Notes: generated by a model from the letters alone, not told the origin. Positions 49,001 through 58,018 are shown, counted from the stretch's first letter. The stretch is DNA of 64,000 nt from Aeoliella mucimassa (GCF_007748035.1 NZ_CP036278.1:5766001-5830000), one strand, 5' to 3'. Program-made: numbers and translations.

Positions 49001-52000
49001 ACCATCCGAACCGTCCTCTGTGATTTGAGTGGCATTCACATCATGGAGTGCGGTCGATCCAATCGACGATCCGCCGTCCACAGGAAATTCTAGGGTGTAT
49101 CCGTCTTCTCTCATCCAGTAGATACTTGCGGCCCCTGCGTCGCCTGGAATAAAGATCAGACGTTCCAATCCGGCCATATTCCACCCTTCACCAAAGCCAT
49201 AATCCGGCTGATTCAGCACCGGAAACCAGGTCGCATTATTGAATGCCGCCTGAGAAGGAGCTGGAGCTGCTGAATCGTAGGGCCGCACAAGAACCTGATG
49301 GTAGCCAGAACTCAGTTCCGATGCATCCAGGCCAATGTAGGACGAATAGGGTTCATACAAGACAGGGGCACTACCAATCTCGAGTTCCGGTCGAAGACCG
49401 GGCATTGGAAGTGTCGTCCACTGCGACAGGGTGGAGTGATCGGCAAAATAGACATCAAGTGGAAGCGTCGTGCCCAGCCCGGTAAGATCACGCAGTACCA
49501 AGTCAACCAAAGCAAGGGCAGAAGATTGTGAAGAAGGAGAGTACTGCAGAGTGCCTGCTGGACCTGTCGAGACTGAGGCGCGGGTATCGCCTGTGGTGTT
49601 GCTGGTGTCGGCGCTGACGCCACAAGTACAATCGCATGGGCAGACAGGAGGTGGTTCATCAGGGCTATTGATGACTTTGGTGTTAGTGATGGAAGCGGCT
49701 TCGTAAAACTCAATGTGGACATCACTGGTCTGCCGAACCCACTCCGCACTGAAACCACTACCAGTATCGGTATAGACAGTCTTATCATACACGTGATAGG
49801 TGAGGGTTGCGTCTCCACTAAATGTATCATCCACGCGATAGCGCAAAATGCCTGGAGTGACATACTCCTCAGAAAGAGCAGCCCAAGTAATCTGCCCACC
49901 ATTGTCGACAGCATATTCAAGTGTCCCTTTCGCTGGAGGGGTTAACTTCAAATACTCATTGGCCGAGGGATCAGTGGGTTGTGCATAGAGGTAGGAACCA
50001 TCAGTTGGTGCCATATAATTCGAAATCCCAGGTGCGGGATCAAATTCAACATAGCTTGTGCTAGAGTCATTTGGATCTCGTTCAAGTCCCATTCGCCCAT
50101 CACCATGATAGAGGCCTCCTTGTGAGATCTGGTAACTGCTGCTTGAGAAGTATCTTCCGAGTGAGACTGATAAGTAAACTACCGCTGGCGTGGAGTTCTG
50201 ACTGCTATCTTGCAACACGATATCGAAGCGTAGAGTGACTGCCTCAATGGGAATGTCAGTCACTGTGAGAAGCCCCGTCGCTGACAACTGCGCATTCGAC
50301 GGTGAAACGCCTGATGGCCAAGAGAAAGCTACGGCATCATTCTCTTGGTCCTCCGCGAACAGTTGTATATCAATCGACAATGTCTTAGATACGAGATCAT
50401 AGGGAGAGTCGTTGTCATATGTGTAATGCTGCTCGTGGTGGACGAAAGTCAAGAACACATTATCTGCTGGAAATCCACCATCATTAGAATGCTGAGAATC
50501 AACCGGCGCACTTGGATTCGTATGCACACCGTAATACGGATCATCTACTGTTGTCGATACATTGGCCGTACTTTGAAGAGTGGGAGCATGGTTTACATAC
50601 TGCGAAGCAGGCTGCTGTTCTACAGTGATACTCCGCTCATCCAATATGACTGGCTGACCAGGATCACTTTCATTCACGGCCATGACTTTATACGGATGGC
50701 TGGTGGTACTTGATGTCGTGTTCTCTGGAGGTTTAATGGAGATCAAGTTCTCGGTGATGGTAACTCCAGTCGTGACCACATTTCCTTGACTATCGGTGAC
50801 GTAAAGCGATATCCATCCAGTCGTGGGGTTCCTCAATTTGAGGGCAGGAGGATAAACGACGGCGTGTTTTACGACAAAGGTATCGTTATTGGGGATTTGT
50901 GCCGGGCTAGTTTGAGTTGCTGTATATTGCCAGGTAGGATTGCCAATAAAGCTGAAAAAGGGTTCTGTGCTATTCGGTATGGCAGTCGGCGTTTGATCGG
51001 CTCCAAGGTCCGATATTTCGCCTGAATCGATTGTGTCATAACCGTCATTTCCATAGACGGCATCACTCCCGTTTCCGCCATAAAGCACGTCCCCACCTTC
51101 GCCGCCGTACACCTCATCGTTGCCATCCCCGGCGAAGACAACATCGGCCCCGGCGTCTCCATAGATGAGATCGTTGTACGAACTGCCGAAAATCTGATCG
51201 GCACCTTCTCCGCCATAAACAGTAAGACCAAGAGGGAAATCGGCAGCGACGTTGATAATGTCGTCTCCCGCTGCACCATAAACGGTCACCGAATTGGCGT
51301 TTGCAAAATCAACCGGTAGTTCGAGACCACCCAGCGTGTCGAAATAGACATGATCGCCATTAAGGGTAATCGATTCCGATCGATCAGTACCCCAGATCGT
51401 ATAGTTCCCATTTCCATCGTCGTAGATTGGGCTTTCAAAGGCCCCGATGTCGACGGTGTCCCCGAGTTGTCGAGGGAACTCTCCGCTCCGTTGATCCGTT
51501 GAAAGAGATGCTGCTTCTGCGTTATCGCCCATTCCGATCGCCGGACTATTCGGCAATAGTGCATGTGTTGGAGTAGTGCCACCGTAGTATCCGAGTTCTG
51601 TGATCTTGGCATCCGTGGATGCGACCAGAGCAATGTTCTCATTACTGGCAGCCGTGAACGTACCCAGAGCACCGGAAGCAATCTTATACATGTTATGTCC
51701 ACCGCTGATAGTAGAATCTGTGGAGACATAGAGATCTACCATGTGCGTCGCGCTGATATTAGCAACTAGAATTGTGTTGTTGATATCTAAATGTGGACCG
51801 ATCTCATCCTCTTCCAATCCCTCTTTTTTCGCGACCCACAAGCCAGCAATATGTCCACTGCTGTTTGTCCTGTTGTGAGCAATGGTGCTGTTGGTGACCT
51901 CTACTGATAGATTTCCATCGCCAAGGATGTACACGCCACCGCCACCGGAACTAGAGGTGCCACCATTGTTGGTCGAGATCGTGGTGTTGGCGATTCGGTG

Positions 52001-53770
52001 AGCTCCGTAAAGACCGGCTGCATTGGAAATAAAGATACCAGCGCCCACCCCAGTTGTTATGTTTTGTGAGAACGTGCTGTCTGCAATGTCAAGAGATGCC
52101 GTTGCGTCATGGACCGTCCTGTAGCAGATGCCGCCACCATAGGTTGATTGGTTACCCGTAAAATGACTACCCGATACGGTAACCTCGGCATCCAGTGCGT
52201 ATAACCCGCCACCATATCCGGAAGCAAAGCCATCCGCGACTGTGAGTCCATCGAGTTCGATGGAGGTCCCAGCCGCAGCATGAAGAACGCGTGTCTGCTT
52301 AGCTCCGCTAATCGTTAGTAAATCAGCACCAGGACCTTCGAAGCGAATGTCGTCGTCGAGCACCAATTGATCTGCGGTGCCATTTTCGTCGATGTCGCCA
52401 AGAATGATTTGTTGTGGGCCATCAGCAAAGAGTGATTCGTCAAACGTAATTGTTTCATACCACCCTAGAGCCGCGTCTGCCTCCAGAAGTTCTCGGAGAG
52501 TATGTTTGTCGCGGCGGAGGTTATCCATGCCCGCGTCGTCGAGAGAGTTAACGACTTGATTGGGGGAAGTGGTGAACTCAAAATCGAGCGTATCATTGGA
52601 CGTATTGGATTGGGTTCCTTGATTGGGAGTTCCCTCCACCTTTGCATACACCGTATCGGTTGCAACGACGGATGCGAGATAGCTCGGGGCAATCGTCAGG
52701 CTGTGCGATCCTAACGCTCCAGACTGAATCGACGATGTGTAGAAAGGCGTTCCAGGAGCACCAGAGCGATACAGTTTTACCGTAACGTTGGTAAAACCTT
52801 CACCAAGCACTGAGTAGTCGACGCGCAGGTCGTCGCCATCAACAGTAAATTCGTTGAGAACCAAGTCAGGGGCAGTGGTATTGCTAAGCGTAGGGCCATC
52901 CGGCCCCGTCGGCTGCGAAGCAGTGAAGTAGACTAGGGTATTTGTGTCAGCGGGGCGCAACCAGAACATCAACTCAGGGGACTCTGCCACAAGCCCCGTT
53001 TCGCCTTGCCGCGCGTTCCAGACATCAAAGTCCGCTTCGTTGACAAAGCCATCGAACGTCGCATCCCCCTGTCCAAATCGGGCGTTGGGGAGTTCTACGC
53101 TCGAAGTCCCATAGCTGGCCTGGTAGATAGACCAATCCAAGGCATCAACACTACCATCCTGGTTGAAGTCGCCGCGAGAGACTCCATGACGCCGAAAGAA
53201 ATCGTCGACATCGTCGCTGTCGATATCTCCATCTGCATATCCCCCGTCGTTTCGTAGAGTTAGGTCGTCAGTATCGTTCGCACGAGGACCATACTCGGCC
53301 ACATAGGCACTCCAATCGACCACCGCCAGATGGAAAGCCTCGATGTCACCCGTCATGCCATTGGCATCAAACACGCCGTCACCATTGGCATCTCCGTAGA
53401 TCGCCGCACGGTGAACGATGGCATCAAGATCGACCTCAGTCGTTGACTGGCCGACCCACGTGCCGACATCGGTGAATTGGTCGACTTTGCTATCCAAGTC
53501 AAGCGTCTCATAGATGCGTTCCCAGGTGAGATTAGTTTCATCCCAGTCGCTGGCAGTGCCTGTTCCTCCGAGGAGTGAATCCCACACCCAGACATGTACA
53601 TCACCTGAACTTGGATTCAGCTCATCTAATTGCAGCGTGGAATGGCCTTGTTGACTAACTCCACTCGAACTGTGGAAGCCCGAGTTGGGTGAATTGATTG
53701 ATGATTTTACAGCGCAAGCGGGCTTCCGTTTGTTGGTTTTCGAATACTCGGTTTTTGAGATGGCTCCCAA
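43016..53770 (-). CDS. Giant RHS/YD-repeat polymorphic toxin, 3' part (interrupted by an IS903-type element)
   Basis: Native sequence begins at about residue 44; residues 1-42 are read from the IS. Domains in order: EF-hand/dockerin-like loops (about 126-255, GDFNQDGSVDALDWSIYQ), a CSLREA-like start and parallel beta-helix (about 400-690), RTX nonapeptide repeats (about 825-925, YGGEGADQIFGSSYNDLIYG), Ig/cadherin-like segments, a CPCDCTCG motif (about 1395), a long YD-repeat region (about 1600-3090), the RHS core (HRYLWGPSRNQLL ... YRYVGNKVTGYVDPDGLEGW, to about 3295), three GWIPDY repeats, and an HNH-like tip (PKHHPFPKYLGG, LHYQFHSSLDKW). The RHS shell would enclose the tip. The upstream half is at 54679-56059; together they make about 3,999 residues. 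Confidence 0.85.
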   Translation of the reverse strand: MGAISKTEYSKTNKRKPACAVKSSINSPNSGFHSSSGVSQQGHSTLQLDELNPSSGDVHVWVWDSLLGGTGTASDWDETNLTWERIYETLDLDSKVDQFTDVGTWVGQSTTEVDLDAIVHRAAIYGDANGDGVFDANGMTGDIEAFHLAVVDWSAYVAEYGPRANDTDDLTLRNDGGYADGDIDSDDVDDFFRRHGVSRGDFNQDGSVDALDWSIYQASYGTSSVELPNARFGQGDATFDGFVNEADFDVWNARQGETGLVAESPELMFWLRPADTNTLVYFTASQPTGPDGPTLSNTTAPDLVLNEFTVDGDDLRVDYSVLGEGFTNVTVKLYRSGAPGTPFYTSSIQSGALGSHSLTIAPSYLASVVATDTVYAKVEGTPNQGTQSNTSNDTLDFEFTTSPNQVVNSLDDAGMDNLRRDKHTLRELLEADAALGWYETITFDESLFADGPQQIILGDIDENGTADQLVLDDDIRFEGPGADLLTISGAKQTRVLHAAAGTSIELDGLTVADGFASGYGGGLYALDAEVTVSGSHFTGNQSTYGGGICYRTVHDATASLDIADSTFSQNITTGVGAGIFISNAAGLYGAHRIANTTISTNNGGTSSSGGGGVYILGDGNLSVEVTNSTIAHNRTNSSGHIAGLWVAKKEGLEEDEIGPHLDINNTILVANISATHMVDLYVSTDSTISGGHNMYKIASGALGTFTAASNENIALVASTDAKITELGYYGGTTPTHALLPNSPAIGMGDNAEAASLSTDQRSGEFPRQLGDTVDIGAFESPIYDDGNGNYTIWGTDRSESITLNGDHVYFDTLGGLELPVDFANANSVTVYGAAGDDIINVAADFPLGLTVYGGEGADQIFGSSYNDLIYGDAGADVVFAGDGNDEVYGGEGGDVLYGGNGSDAVYGNDGYDTIDSGEISDLGADQTPTAIPNSTEPFFSFIGNPTWQYTATQTSPAQIPNNDTFVVKHAVVYPPALKLRNPTTGWISLYVTDSQGNVVTTGVTITENLISIKPPENTTSSTTSHPYKVMAVNESDPGQPVILDERSITVEQQPASQYVNHAPTLQSTANVSTTVDDPYYGVHTNPSAPVDSQHSNDGGFPADNVFLTFVHHEQHYTYDNDSPYDLVSKTLSIDIQLFAEDQENDAVAFSWPSGVSPSNAQLSATGLLTVTDIPIEAVTLRFDIVLQDSSQNSTPAVVYLSVSLGRYFSSSSYQISQGGLYHGDGRMGLERDPNDSSTSYVEFDPAPGISNYMAPTDGSYLYAQPTDPSANEYLKLTPPAKGTLEYAVDNGGQITWAALSEEYVTPGILRYRVDDTFSGDATLTYHVYDKTVYTDTGSGFSAEWVRQTSDVHIEFYEAASITNTKVINSPDEPPPVCPCDCTCGVSADTSNTTGDTRASVSTGPAGTLQYSPSSQSSALALVDLVLRDLTGLGTTLPLDVYFADHSTLSQWTTLPMPGLRPELEIGSAPVLYEPYSSYIGLDASELSSGYHQVLVRPYDSAAPAPSQAAFNNATWFPVLNQPDYGFGEGWNMAGLERLIFIPGDAGAASIYWMREDGYTLEFPVDGGSSIGSTALHDVNATQITEDGSDGFILTDKFQNKTYFDDEGWITQREDAYGNTIGYGYIDNTHKILTVTSSLDNHTTTFNWDGSQINKVTDYAGRVTMIHYGSSGNSLGRIVGIEVPDPSTESPATEGGGPLFQFTYDEEGRIASFKDAELNQTSYSYKADGQVVTTNNPDSTTTKLIVPLSGLFSEAVFSGLKSTSSSNYPIFRSSDITSVSGSSSRTGSYTDELGRITYFEINSDGFISKVTDPTGSYTEYERNAVGQPTLVESYDAEGNLIDQVSYSYDSKFNQTGTTYYDVTGAIPVAIATTGLAYDSYNRPLTYTDELGRLVKVDYHESTEYGENAPSQVTTRVIIGLEDDSASGENDDLVSHVFYLSSGLVDYTIVERVDSDGSDLDDIETHYLYTDPTTDGGSADPLHILAVKAVATVVDGDVVSYAITTQFDAYGNAEVVSELVEVVNTLDVQLSGGDLTISSSDDILRTTNYDYNRLDMVTEITLPDPNGTVSGDQISYRYEYTPTGRIENEIQSFDGAISGDEIVTHYEYDARHRVTDVYANYKANQPATEDQNIRIQYEYDDVGNVTSIIDPIGRAVSYDYDLLNRPIRVTEPDPDDTGSSNGPLEAPVSHVAYDSVGRLLADRDANGNVTRYGYDALHRSTDLYATLGVHVGMTYDLAGQLTSSTDAEGGVTRYEYDDAGRVLQLILPGQDSTPITYEYDTLSNVRVITDQLDRDMVYEYDDQSRLERSILNYVDGVTSAATDEDLITSYTYYADGMLASVEETIGWDGSEAVTRTTSYEYDGLGRLSTVTLPHETTPSLAGSQLHQFYDSYGRLQYDVDQLGNVTEYQYDKLHRLTRVIQEDPDATSGRYSGGTVGAATGNGPVTTYRYDAASQLLDVTDPENRVSSFEYDQLGRVTTAWSPDVTTAGLGIYDSGFDTTNTPHTSYTYDSVGNVLTVRDAGGDGSDYDYDALHRLISETSTDPTGGTTTYAYDLVGNLTTLTDPVDNATTWTYDELNRVVAETNELGYSRYYTYDDASRLTERTDRNGRTTEYYYDNLDRLTNEVWVGSSTQNHTVSPINSGVAVDDAATGTGYLMYSDESVHTRFGDNNINNADHFVAVRFDSTAGWQYNNNTSWVSFTPVVTDRIVASVDFDSNTATSLEGTSGTEHGILSGYLSGNLEYFPEQWNGATSGVGPEGEFDITGTTLTVNAAHVINYSYDHSGRLLNSKDSYHDYSYTYDTHNQLTERDINIAGLSETIEINSIYDTVGRLSTRRTFFKDNGSSTADALNIYGYDNLHRLTDISQKDNSGNDVAQKHVTLTYNRASQLESLTRYAGTTPVSGDLINRIFTYSGEDGTEVASTEYNYDAGGRLDSIEHWEGDGSSINLLAGYGYTFDNQNRLDALDFLPNGVNSPYDYSAEYVDYDYDDRGQLTDADYTSGTDESYSYDENGNRLSYTTDDDNRLEFDGTYHYTYDHEGNRTARFIDDNSNGVLDQDDIDVTLYTWDHRNRLVEVSIAQSADGPADKIVSHIFDAQNNWIRRVVSYPEGNGNADITVFVHDGGHIVMELEDSKPYDDEFETFSDLTKEDLSHRYLWGPSRNQLLVDEAVESLTDASQNESLFALADHLGTVRDLVDQSGTLRKHTEFDSYGNITGETFYDASGNQVNESHAEAVEQLFGYTGHPLNETTDLNMTQHRPYEAATGGWLSQDPTGFDAGDVNLYRYVGNKVTGYVDPDGLEGWIPDYLEGKEGWIPDYWQGKEGWIPDYYYGTSEHNEESIIGAFVDGYVESAVSGRQASSLAGEVDGVTDSLNPFGGGTGFGPQYGHCEDYESGKTVGHVTGFTMNAVMTVSGMSGTVTAINSLRGAGGAVQVAQLAVVGGGYIEVVFINGQAVVLTAELAAQLGITAAATSNLGNAAANVYQATGGGSSGGVSSVWPKHHPFPKYLGGAADQTLKKIPRKLHYQFHSSLDKWMNCKYARAKGAGAFKSIDRKEVIRDLTEFYKTADGGIYKKYLNDFLQAVKESGY
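43781..43879 (-). repeat. Three 33-bp repeats encoding GWIPDY units
   Basis: Units 43847-43879, 43814-43846 and 43781-43813 encode GWIPDYLEGKE, GWIPDYWQGKE and GWIPDYYYGTS. They lie directly after the RHS core end (DPDGLE), at the junction between the shell and the variable tip. Confidence 0.85.
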
Positions 53771-54678
53771 AGCTTTGTTTCACTCGGTACATGGTCGTTT
53801 CCGCCAAGCTTCTACGATGATAGCCCACTTCCTCTTTCCAACTCCTACGCCCCTTGCGTCGAATCTGACGAATTGCCTCGTCCCGGGGCAAAGGCTCCTC
53901 CGCAGAGTTGCCATGTTGTTTGATCTTGGCGTTGTGCTGCGGCGGAATCACCGGCTCAATGCCTTCGGATTCCAGCCCTTCATAAACCTTCCACTTGTCG
54001 TAACTACCGTCGCCGTGAAACTTTTTTACGGGCTGCTCCACCTGCTCCAGCATTTCGGGAACCGCATCGGCATCGTGGCAACTGTTCTCGGTCAAAATCT
54101 CCGCCACAATCTCGCGGGTGTCAGGATTCACCGACAAATGCAGCTTCCGCCATGTCCGCCGCTTCGACTTGCCATGCGTCCGCATCTTCCATTCGCCCTC
54201 GCCAAACACTTTCATGCCGGTGCTATCCACCACGATATCGATGTCGCCCCTCTTGTTAGCGATATCGAGCGAAACATTCAGCTTGCTGGCTCGCTTGGCG
54301 AGCGAAGAATAATTGGGAATCGCTGCCTCGACGCCCAACATCGCCACCAGCGAGCGGCCGAATCCCTCAGTCTGCCGATAGGGAAGTTTCAGCAGTTCGC
54401 GAATCGTCAGCAAGCACTCGATCGCCGTATCGCTGAAGACAAAAGGGCGACCGACTTTTGTCTGGTCGTTAGGATGTTCCCAGTTCTCCAACGCCTCGTC
54501 GCTAAACCAAATAGTGATGTTTCCACGCTCGATGAGCGACTTGTTATACTCCTTCCAGTTCGTGACTTTGTAGGTTCGTTTTTCTTTCGTAGCCATGTTC
54601 GATCTCCGTAAAAAAGGTACGTGGTTCCATTCCACGTTAGTTTTTACGGAGGTTTGTGACTAATTGTTCAACAAGGCC
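53644..54678 (-). mobile_element. IS5 family, IS903-type insertion sequence, copy 1 (1,035 bp)
   Basis: The ends are GGCCTTGTTGA inverted repeats, resembling IS903 termini. A perfect 9-bp target duplication, GCGTGGAAT, lies at 53635-53643 and 54679-54687. Its transposase protein is identical to that of the copy at 62205-63239. It is inserted in, and oriented like, the giant toxin gene. Confidence 0.92.
53655..54596 (-). CDS. IS5 family (IS903-type) transposase, copy 1
   Basis: The 313-residue DDE transposase has Asp in DIDIVVDSTGMKVFGEGEWK, Asp in FHGDGSYDKWKVYE and the Y-R-E-K motif YHRRSLAETTMYRVKQSFG. GGAG precedes ATG 54596; an in-frame extension to 54635 lies in the IS terminal repeat region. 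It is intact. Confidence 0.92.
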   Translation of the reverse strand: MATKEKRTYKVTNWKEYNKSLIERGNITIWFSDEALENWEHPNDQTKVGRPFVFSDTAIECLLTIRELLKLPYRQTEGFGRSLVAMLGVEAAIPNYSSLAKRASKLNVSLDIANKRGDIDIVVDSTGMKVFGEGEWKMRTHGKSKRRTWRKLHLSVNPDTREIVAEILTENSCHDADAVPEMLEQVEQPVKKFHGDGSYDKWKVYEGLESEGIEPVIPPQHNAKIKQHGNSAEEPLPRDEAIRQIRRKGRRSWKEEVGYHRRSLAETTMYRVKQSFGSHLKNRVFENQQTEARLRCKIINQFTQLGLPQFEWS

Positions 54679-56134
54679 GCGTGGAATCACTAAGTATCAA
54701 AGGAGCATGGAAGCTCGCATATTCTCCTAGATTGAATTTGATAAGTGTTTCTACGTTCGCCGCAGGGGTACCCGTGACATCCAAGGTGGAAGTCGATCCA
54801 TACGACGTCGTCGGACTCGCCTGGGAAATTTTTCCATCTTCGACTACGGAAGAGCCCTCAACATCAAATTCTAGAGAGGCTATCGATTGCTGATTCCGCT
54901 GTACAACTTGGACCATCGCTTGGTAGTCACCAAGCTCTACCATTACCTGCGGCGTGAACCGATACGCTCCCGATTCAACCGCGGCAAAGATTTTTAGGTC
55001 TCCGCGACCATTGGTACTCCGCTCAAATTCGTGATCCAGCTTCAGGCCGGTAAAGAGAGTGTGATAAGTGTCACTGACAGCAACAAGTTCGTTGCGTAAA
55101 CCTCTTGCCGCACTCGATACTTCCGCATCTATACTATCGAGATCTTCGGACAAGTCCTCAGCCAATAACAGTGCCATCTCATTGTAAGAGTCTTCGCGCA
55201 GCCGAACGGCTGACTCGCCTGTCACGCTAGATTTGTTCGCTTGCTCAAGACGCATCTCTTGTATGCGGCCCGCCATTTCTGCGTACAAATGGGCACGTGT
55301 GAATTGCGATTCTAATGGATCGTTACCCACAATGCTGCGACTTGCCAGTGCCTGCAGATCATTGTCAGTTGCGGCCGCCATTTTTGCAGAAACACTTGCA
55401 CTGGAAGCATCCATAAGAGACTGCTGATCAACGGTAAGCGGCCCCACGATATTAGCCAACTTCGCTGCAGTTCCTTCGATAGACGTGCTGGCGAAGCGAA
55501 TGGACAATTGCTGCAAATCTACGTCGCTATTAGAGGTTACTTGTTCTTGTGTGGCACGTACGCGATCTGCGAGGAACTCGGTCCGAAAAGCCTCCTCTGC
55601 GATATCGATGGAGATTTCGTACTCTTCAAGCACTTGCCCGTTGAGTTGGAGTTCAAGCCTCCGAGTTTGAAGACCAGTAGGAACCATACCGGCAAATTCA
55701 GGATTGATCGAGACCGTTGCCTGCGGCCCTGCTTTCGTCTGAGTGGTGGTTACGATGAAGTACTCCGGACATTCCTCTCCTTCCTCAAGGCCAACCAGCC
55801 TGTCTTCGGTGAGCGGCGTGTCGTCAATAAGCACATAGCTAGCTTCTTGCTCTACGGTAATTGCAGTTGCGTAGAGAGGGGCCAATTGCTCGAAATCAGT
55901 ACCATCAATGACCAACGGGTCACTACTTAGTAATTCTCTTGCTTCGAGAGGCTCGATCCGACTGCTTCGATGGCGTCGATCCGATTGCTGACGAGTCCTA
56001 GAGCGTTTGAAGCCGAGCTTGGTGCGAAGAGTCTGCCAAGAGTGTGGAAAACGGCGCATGATCCGACCCCTGATGCCAATTCGGCTGGGGTCGATAAGAC
56101 CTGAAAACACCCCCCCCTTACCAGGGGCCACCAC
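54668..56134 (-). CDS. Giant RHS/YD-repeat polymorphic toxin, 5' part (interrupted)
   Basis: The frame encodes 488 residues. The likely start is ATG 56059 (MRRFPHSWQTLRTKLGFKRS), a basic N-terminus followed by SSRIEPLEARELLSSDPLVI, a planctomycete LEPRxLL-type motif found at the start of giant surface proteins. The rest is an alpha/beta region without a recognised domain. Native coding ends at 54679 (…LSDST); the last few residues (RPC) come from the IS. Joined to 53634 after one target copy, it reads on as LSDSTLQLDELNPSSGDVHV, in frame. There is no cleavable signal peptide of classical form. Confidence 0.8.
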   Translation of the reverse strand: MVAPGKGGVFSGLIDPSRIGIRGRIMRRFPHSWQTLRTKLGFKRSRTRQQSDRRHRSSRIEPLEARELLSSDPLVIDGTDFEQLAPLYATAITVEQEASYVLIDDTPLTEDRLVGLEEGEECPEYFIVTTTQTKAGPQATVSINPEFAGMVPTGLQTRRLELQLNGQVLEEYEISIDIAEEAFRTEFLADRVRATQEQVTSNSDVDLQQLSIRFASTSIEGTAAKLANIVGPLTVDQQSLMDASSASVSAKMAAATDNDLQALASRSIVGNDPLESQFTRAHLYAEMAGRIQEMRLEQANKSSVTGESAVRLREDSYNEMALLLAEDLSEDLDSIDAEVSSAARGLRNELVAVSDTYHTLFTGLKLDHEFERSTNGRGDLKIFAAVESGAYRFTPQVMVELGDYQAMVQVVQRNQQSIASLEFDVEGSSVVEDGKISQASPTTSYGSTSTLDVTGTPAANVETLIKFNLGEYASFHAPLILSDSTRPC

Positions 56135-57709
56135 TGTTTTCAGAGAGCTTTTCCCCTATCCATTCCTTGGCCATCTGAAACGTGTAGTGTGAAGTAATGA
56201 CAGGGTACATAAGCTGTCGATTGGCGGACAATCTATCACTGTTGCAGATCCTCTGCAACCTTTTCTTTTGCACTTCTCTGGCCTTGTTTTATGGTTTTCC
56301 TTAGCGTGACTTGACTAATGACTAAATTAAAGAGCTTTGCCTCACTAAGCACTCCTTTTCTTCATCAATAATAAACGATCATGGCTTGACCCCTCTTGCG
56401 AACTACTAGCAGTAAAGCACTACCTAAGCCACTTGCTACTTACTTCCAGAACAGAACTCCTACACCAAATGCGATTCGGTCATCCGAGCTGAAGTGCACC
56501 GCGTTTGGATAGAAGCCCCCGTTGTCATCTAGAGAGGGGCGATCAGGTTGCGTCTGGCCTCCTTATAGTGCCCCTCCCCCCCCCGTCTTCCACCTCCAAT
56601 CGTTGACGGGTCAGCTGCAACAGAAACATCGGCCACACCTACCCGCTCACAAGAAAGGATCTCATAACAAGGTATCTCCCCCTTAGCTACCAACCGGCAA
56701 TCAAGACCCAAGCTGAAGCTCGGCCATTCGGCAATCCACAAGCAATTGTGCAACATGGTGGAAGATGTGGAGATCTAGAGGGCATCGATGTCATTTCCTT
56801 CCGCGAGAGGGCTTGGCTTGACACTCTGATTGAGAATCGCTGAGCATCGTCGCTGCCGTATAGATCACTATGAATTCAGTGGCCAATCAGGCACTTACTT
56901 CCACGAGTGTAGTCGAACGTAGATGGCCACAGTTCCCGAAGTCTGGCCGAACTGTTGGCAGTCGATGGGTTATCTTTCTAAGGAACAAGGTAGTCACTTA
57001 GCGATTTCCTTAGCTCCCTTAGCTCCGCCGGATCGGGAAGGTGACACAGCTTGTTGATACTGCCTAGAGCATTTCAGCTTGTAGCGTCACCCATACCCAA
57101 TGAAAGTTGATCGGTACTATGCCAAGTAGTTAGCTAGTACTTTGTAAACCTGAGCGAGAGCCAATCCAGTGGGACGGAGCTGATAGCTCGCCGCTGTCGT
57201 TTGCCACTTGGTTTGGCGGCTTGAAATACCCCCGATCGATTTTGCTGCCAAAAAACATGCGGGACTCTGGTATCGCTCGGCAGGGGGAATGTGGTAGGTT
57301 TGCCCCCCCGGGTCTTTTCCACTAGCCCCCGGGGACCCGGTTTACGGCGGTCGAAGCAGGCGCATAGACGCGCTGCTCGAACTAGTGGTGGTAGTAGCAA
57401 TCGAGCCGGAGCCGAAAGATTGCTGGGTCCTTGGTGGTTATGGCAGGCTGTCAGCACCACACGGAAGAATCGAAAACTAGAAATCCGTCGTAGTCGGCAG
57501 CCACCCTTTAGGTGCTACGTTCGGCCCGCTGCTGCGCTGCAAATGGAACTGCTGCGACAGCTAAACTTCCGTACCGCGATCGGCTAGAATGCAAGCCTCG
57601 TTACAGCACAAGCCGACTGATCATCGGCGTTAGGCTCGCCACGGGCGCGGCGCGTTACCTACCTTTCACGCCCCGCCCTGGTGAGCTGCTTTGAAAGGTA
57701 GATGTCTAA
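56135..57709. other. 1.6-kb island stretch with no recognised gene
   Basis: No frame has family features. The open frames at 57134-57460 (minus) and 57291-57587 (plus) are Arg-, Pro- and Ser-rich and look noncoding. The left end should carry the promoter of the giant gene. Near the right end CTACCTTTCA (57659-57668) and TGAAAGGTAG (57692-57701) form a 10-bp inverted repeat upstream of the next small frame. Confidence 0.5.
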
Positions 57710-57973
57710 GTGTGGAAAGAAGGATATACCCCAGAAGAGGTCTTCGGTGAATGCATATGGAATAGTGAAGAGAATGAAGATCTCATGGAATTTCGCTCGC
57801 TAGCGCGTACATGCATTAGTATTGCAGATGACGTTGTGAAATCTGCAAGAGAGGGACGTTGCATTGGAACACCGCTTCTCTATACATGGGACTTTGACGA
57901 TCTGACTTCAGCAAGTCACGAATTCAACTACCTACTCCCTGAAGTCATAGCAGCGTCATTGAGACCTCTTTGA
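57710..57973 (+). CDS. Small hypothetical protein
   Basis: An 87-residue frame begins with GTG (MWKEGYTPEEVFGECIWNSE). It is acidic, helix-prone and ends SHEFNYLLPEVIAASLRPL. The composition is plausible for a protein but there is no recognised family, and the start is a GTG with no clear RBS. An inverted repeat lies just upstream. Confidence 0.4.
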   Translation: MWKEGYTPEEVFGECIWNSEENEDLMEFRSLARTCISIADDVVKSAREGRCIGTPLLYTWDFDDLTSASHEFNYLLPEVIAASLRPL

Positions 57974-58018
57974 ATCGGTCATATCTGCTGTGCAAGTGCG
58001 CACGAACTCTCACTGCTA

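Noticed and set aside
57134-57460. A 108-codon minus-strand frame in the gene-free stretch
   Set aside because: Pro/Arg/Ser-rich with no start signal or recognisable domain; overlaps another equally unconvincing frame on the plus strand.
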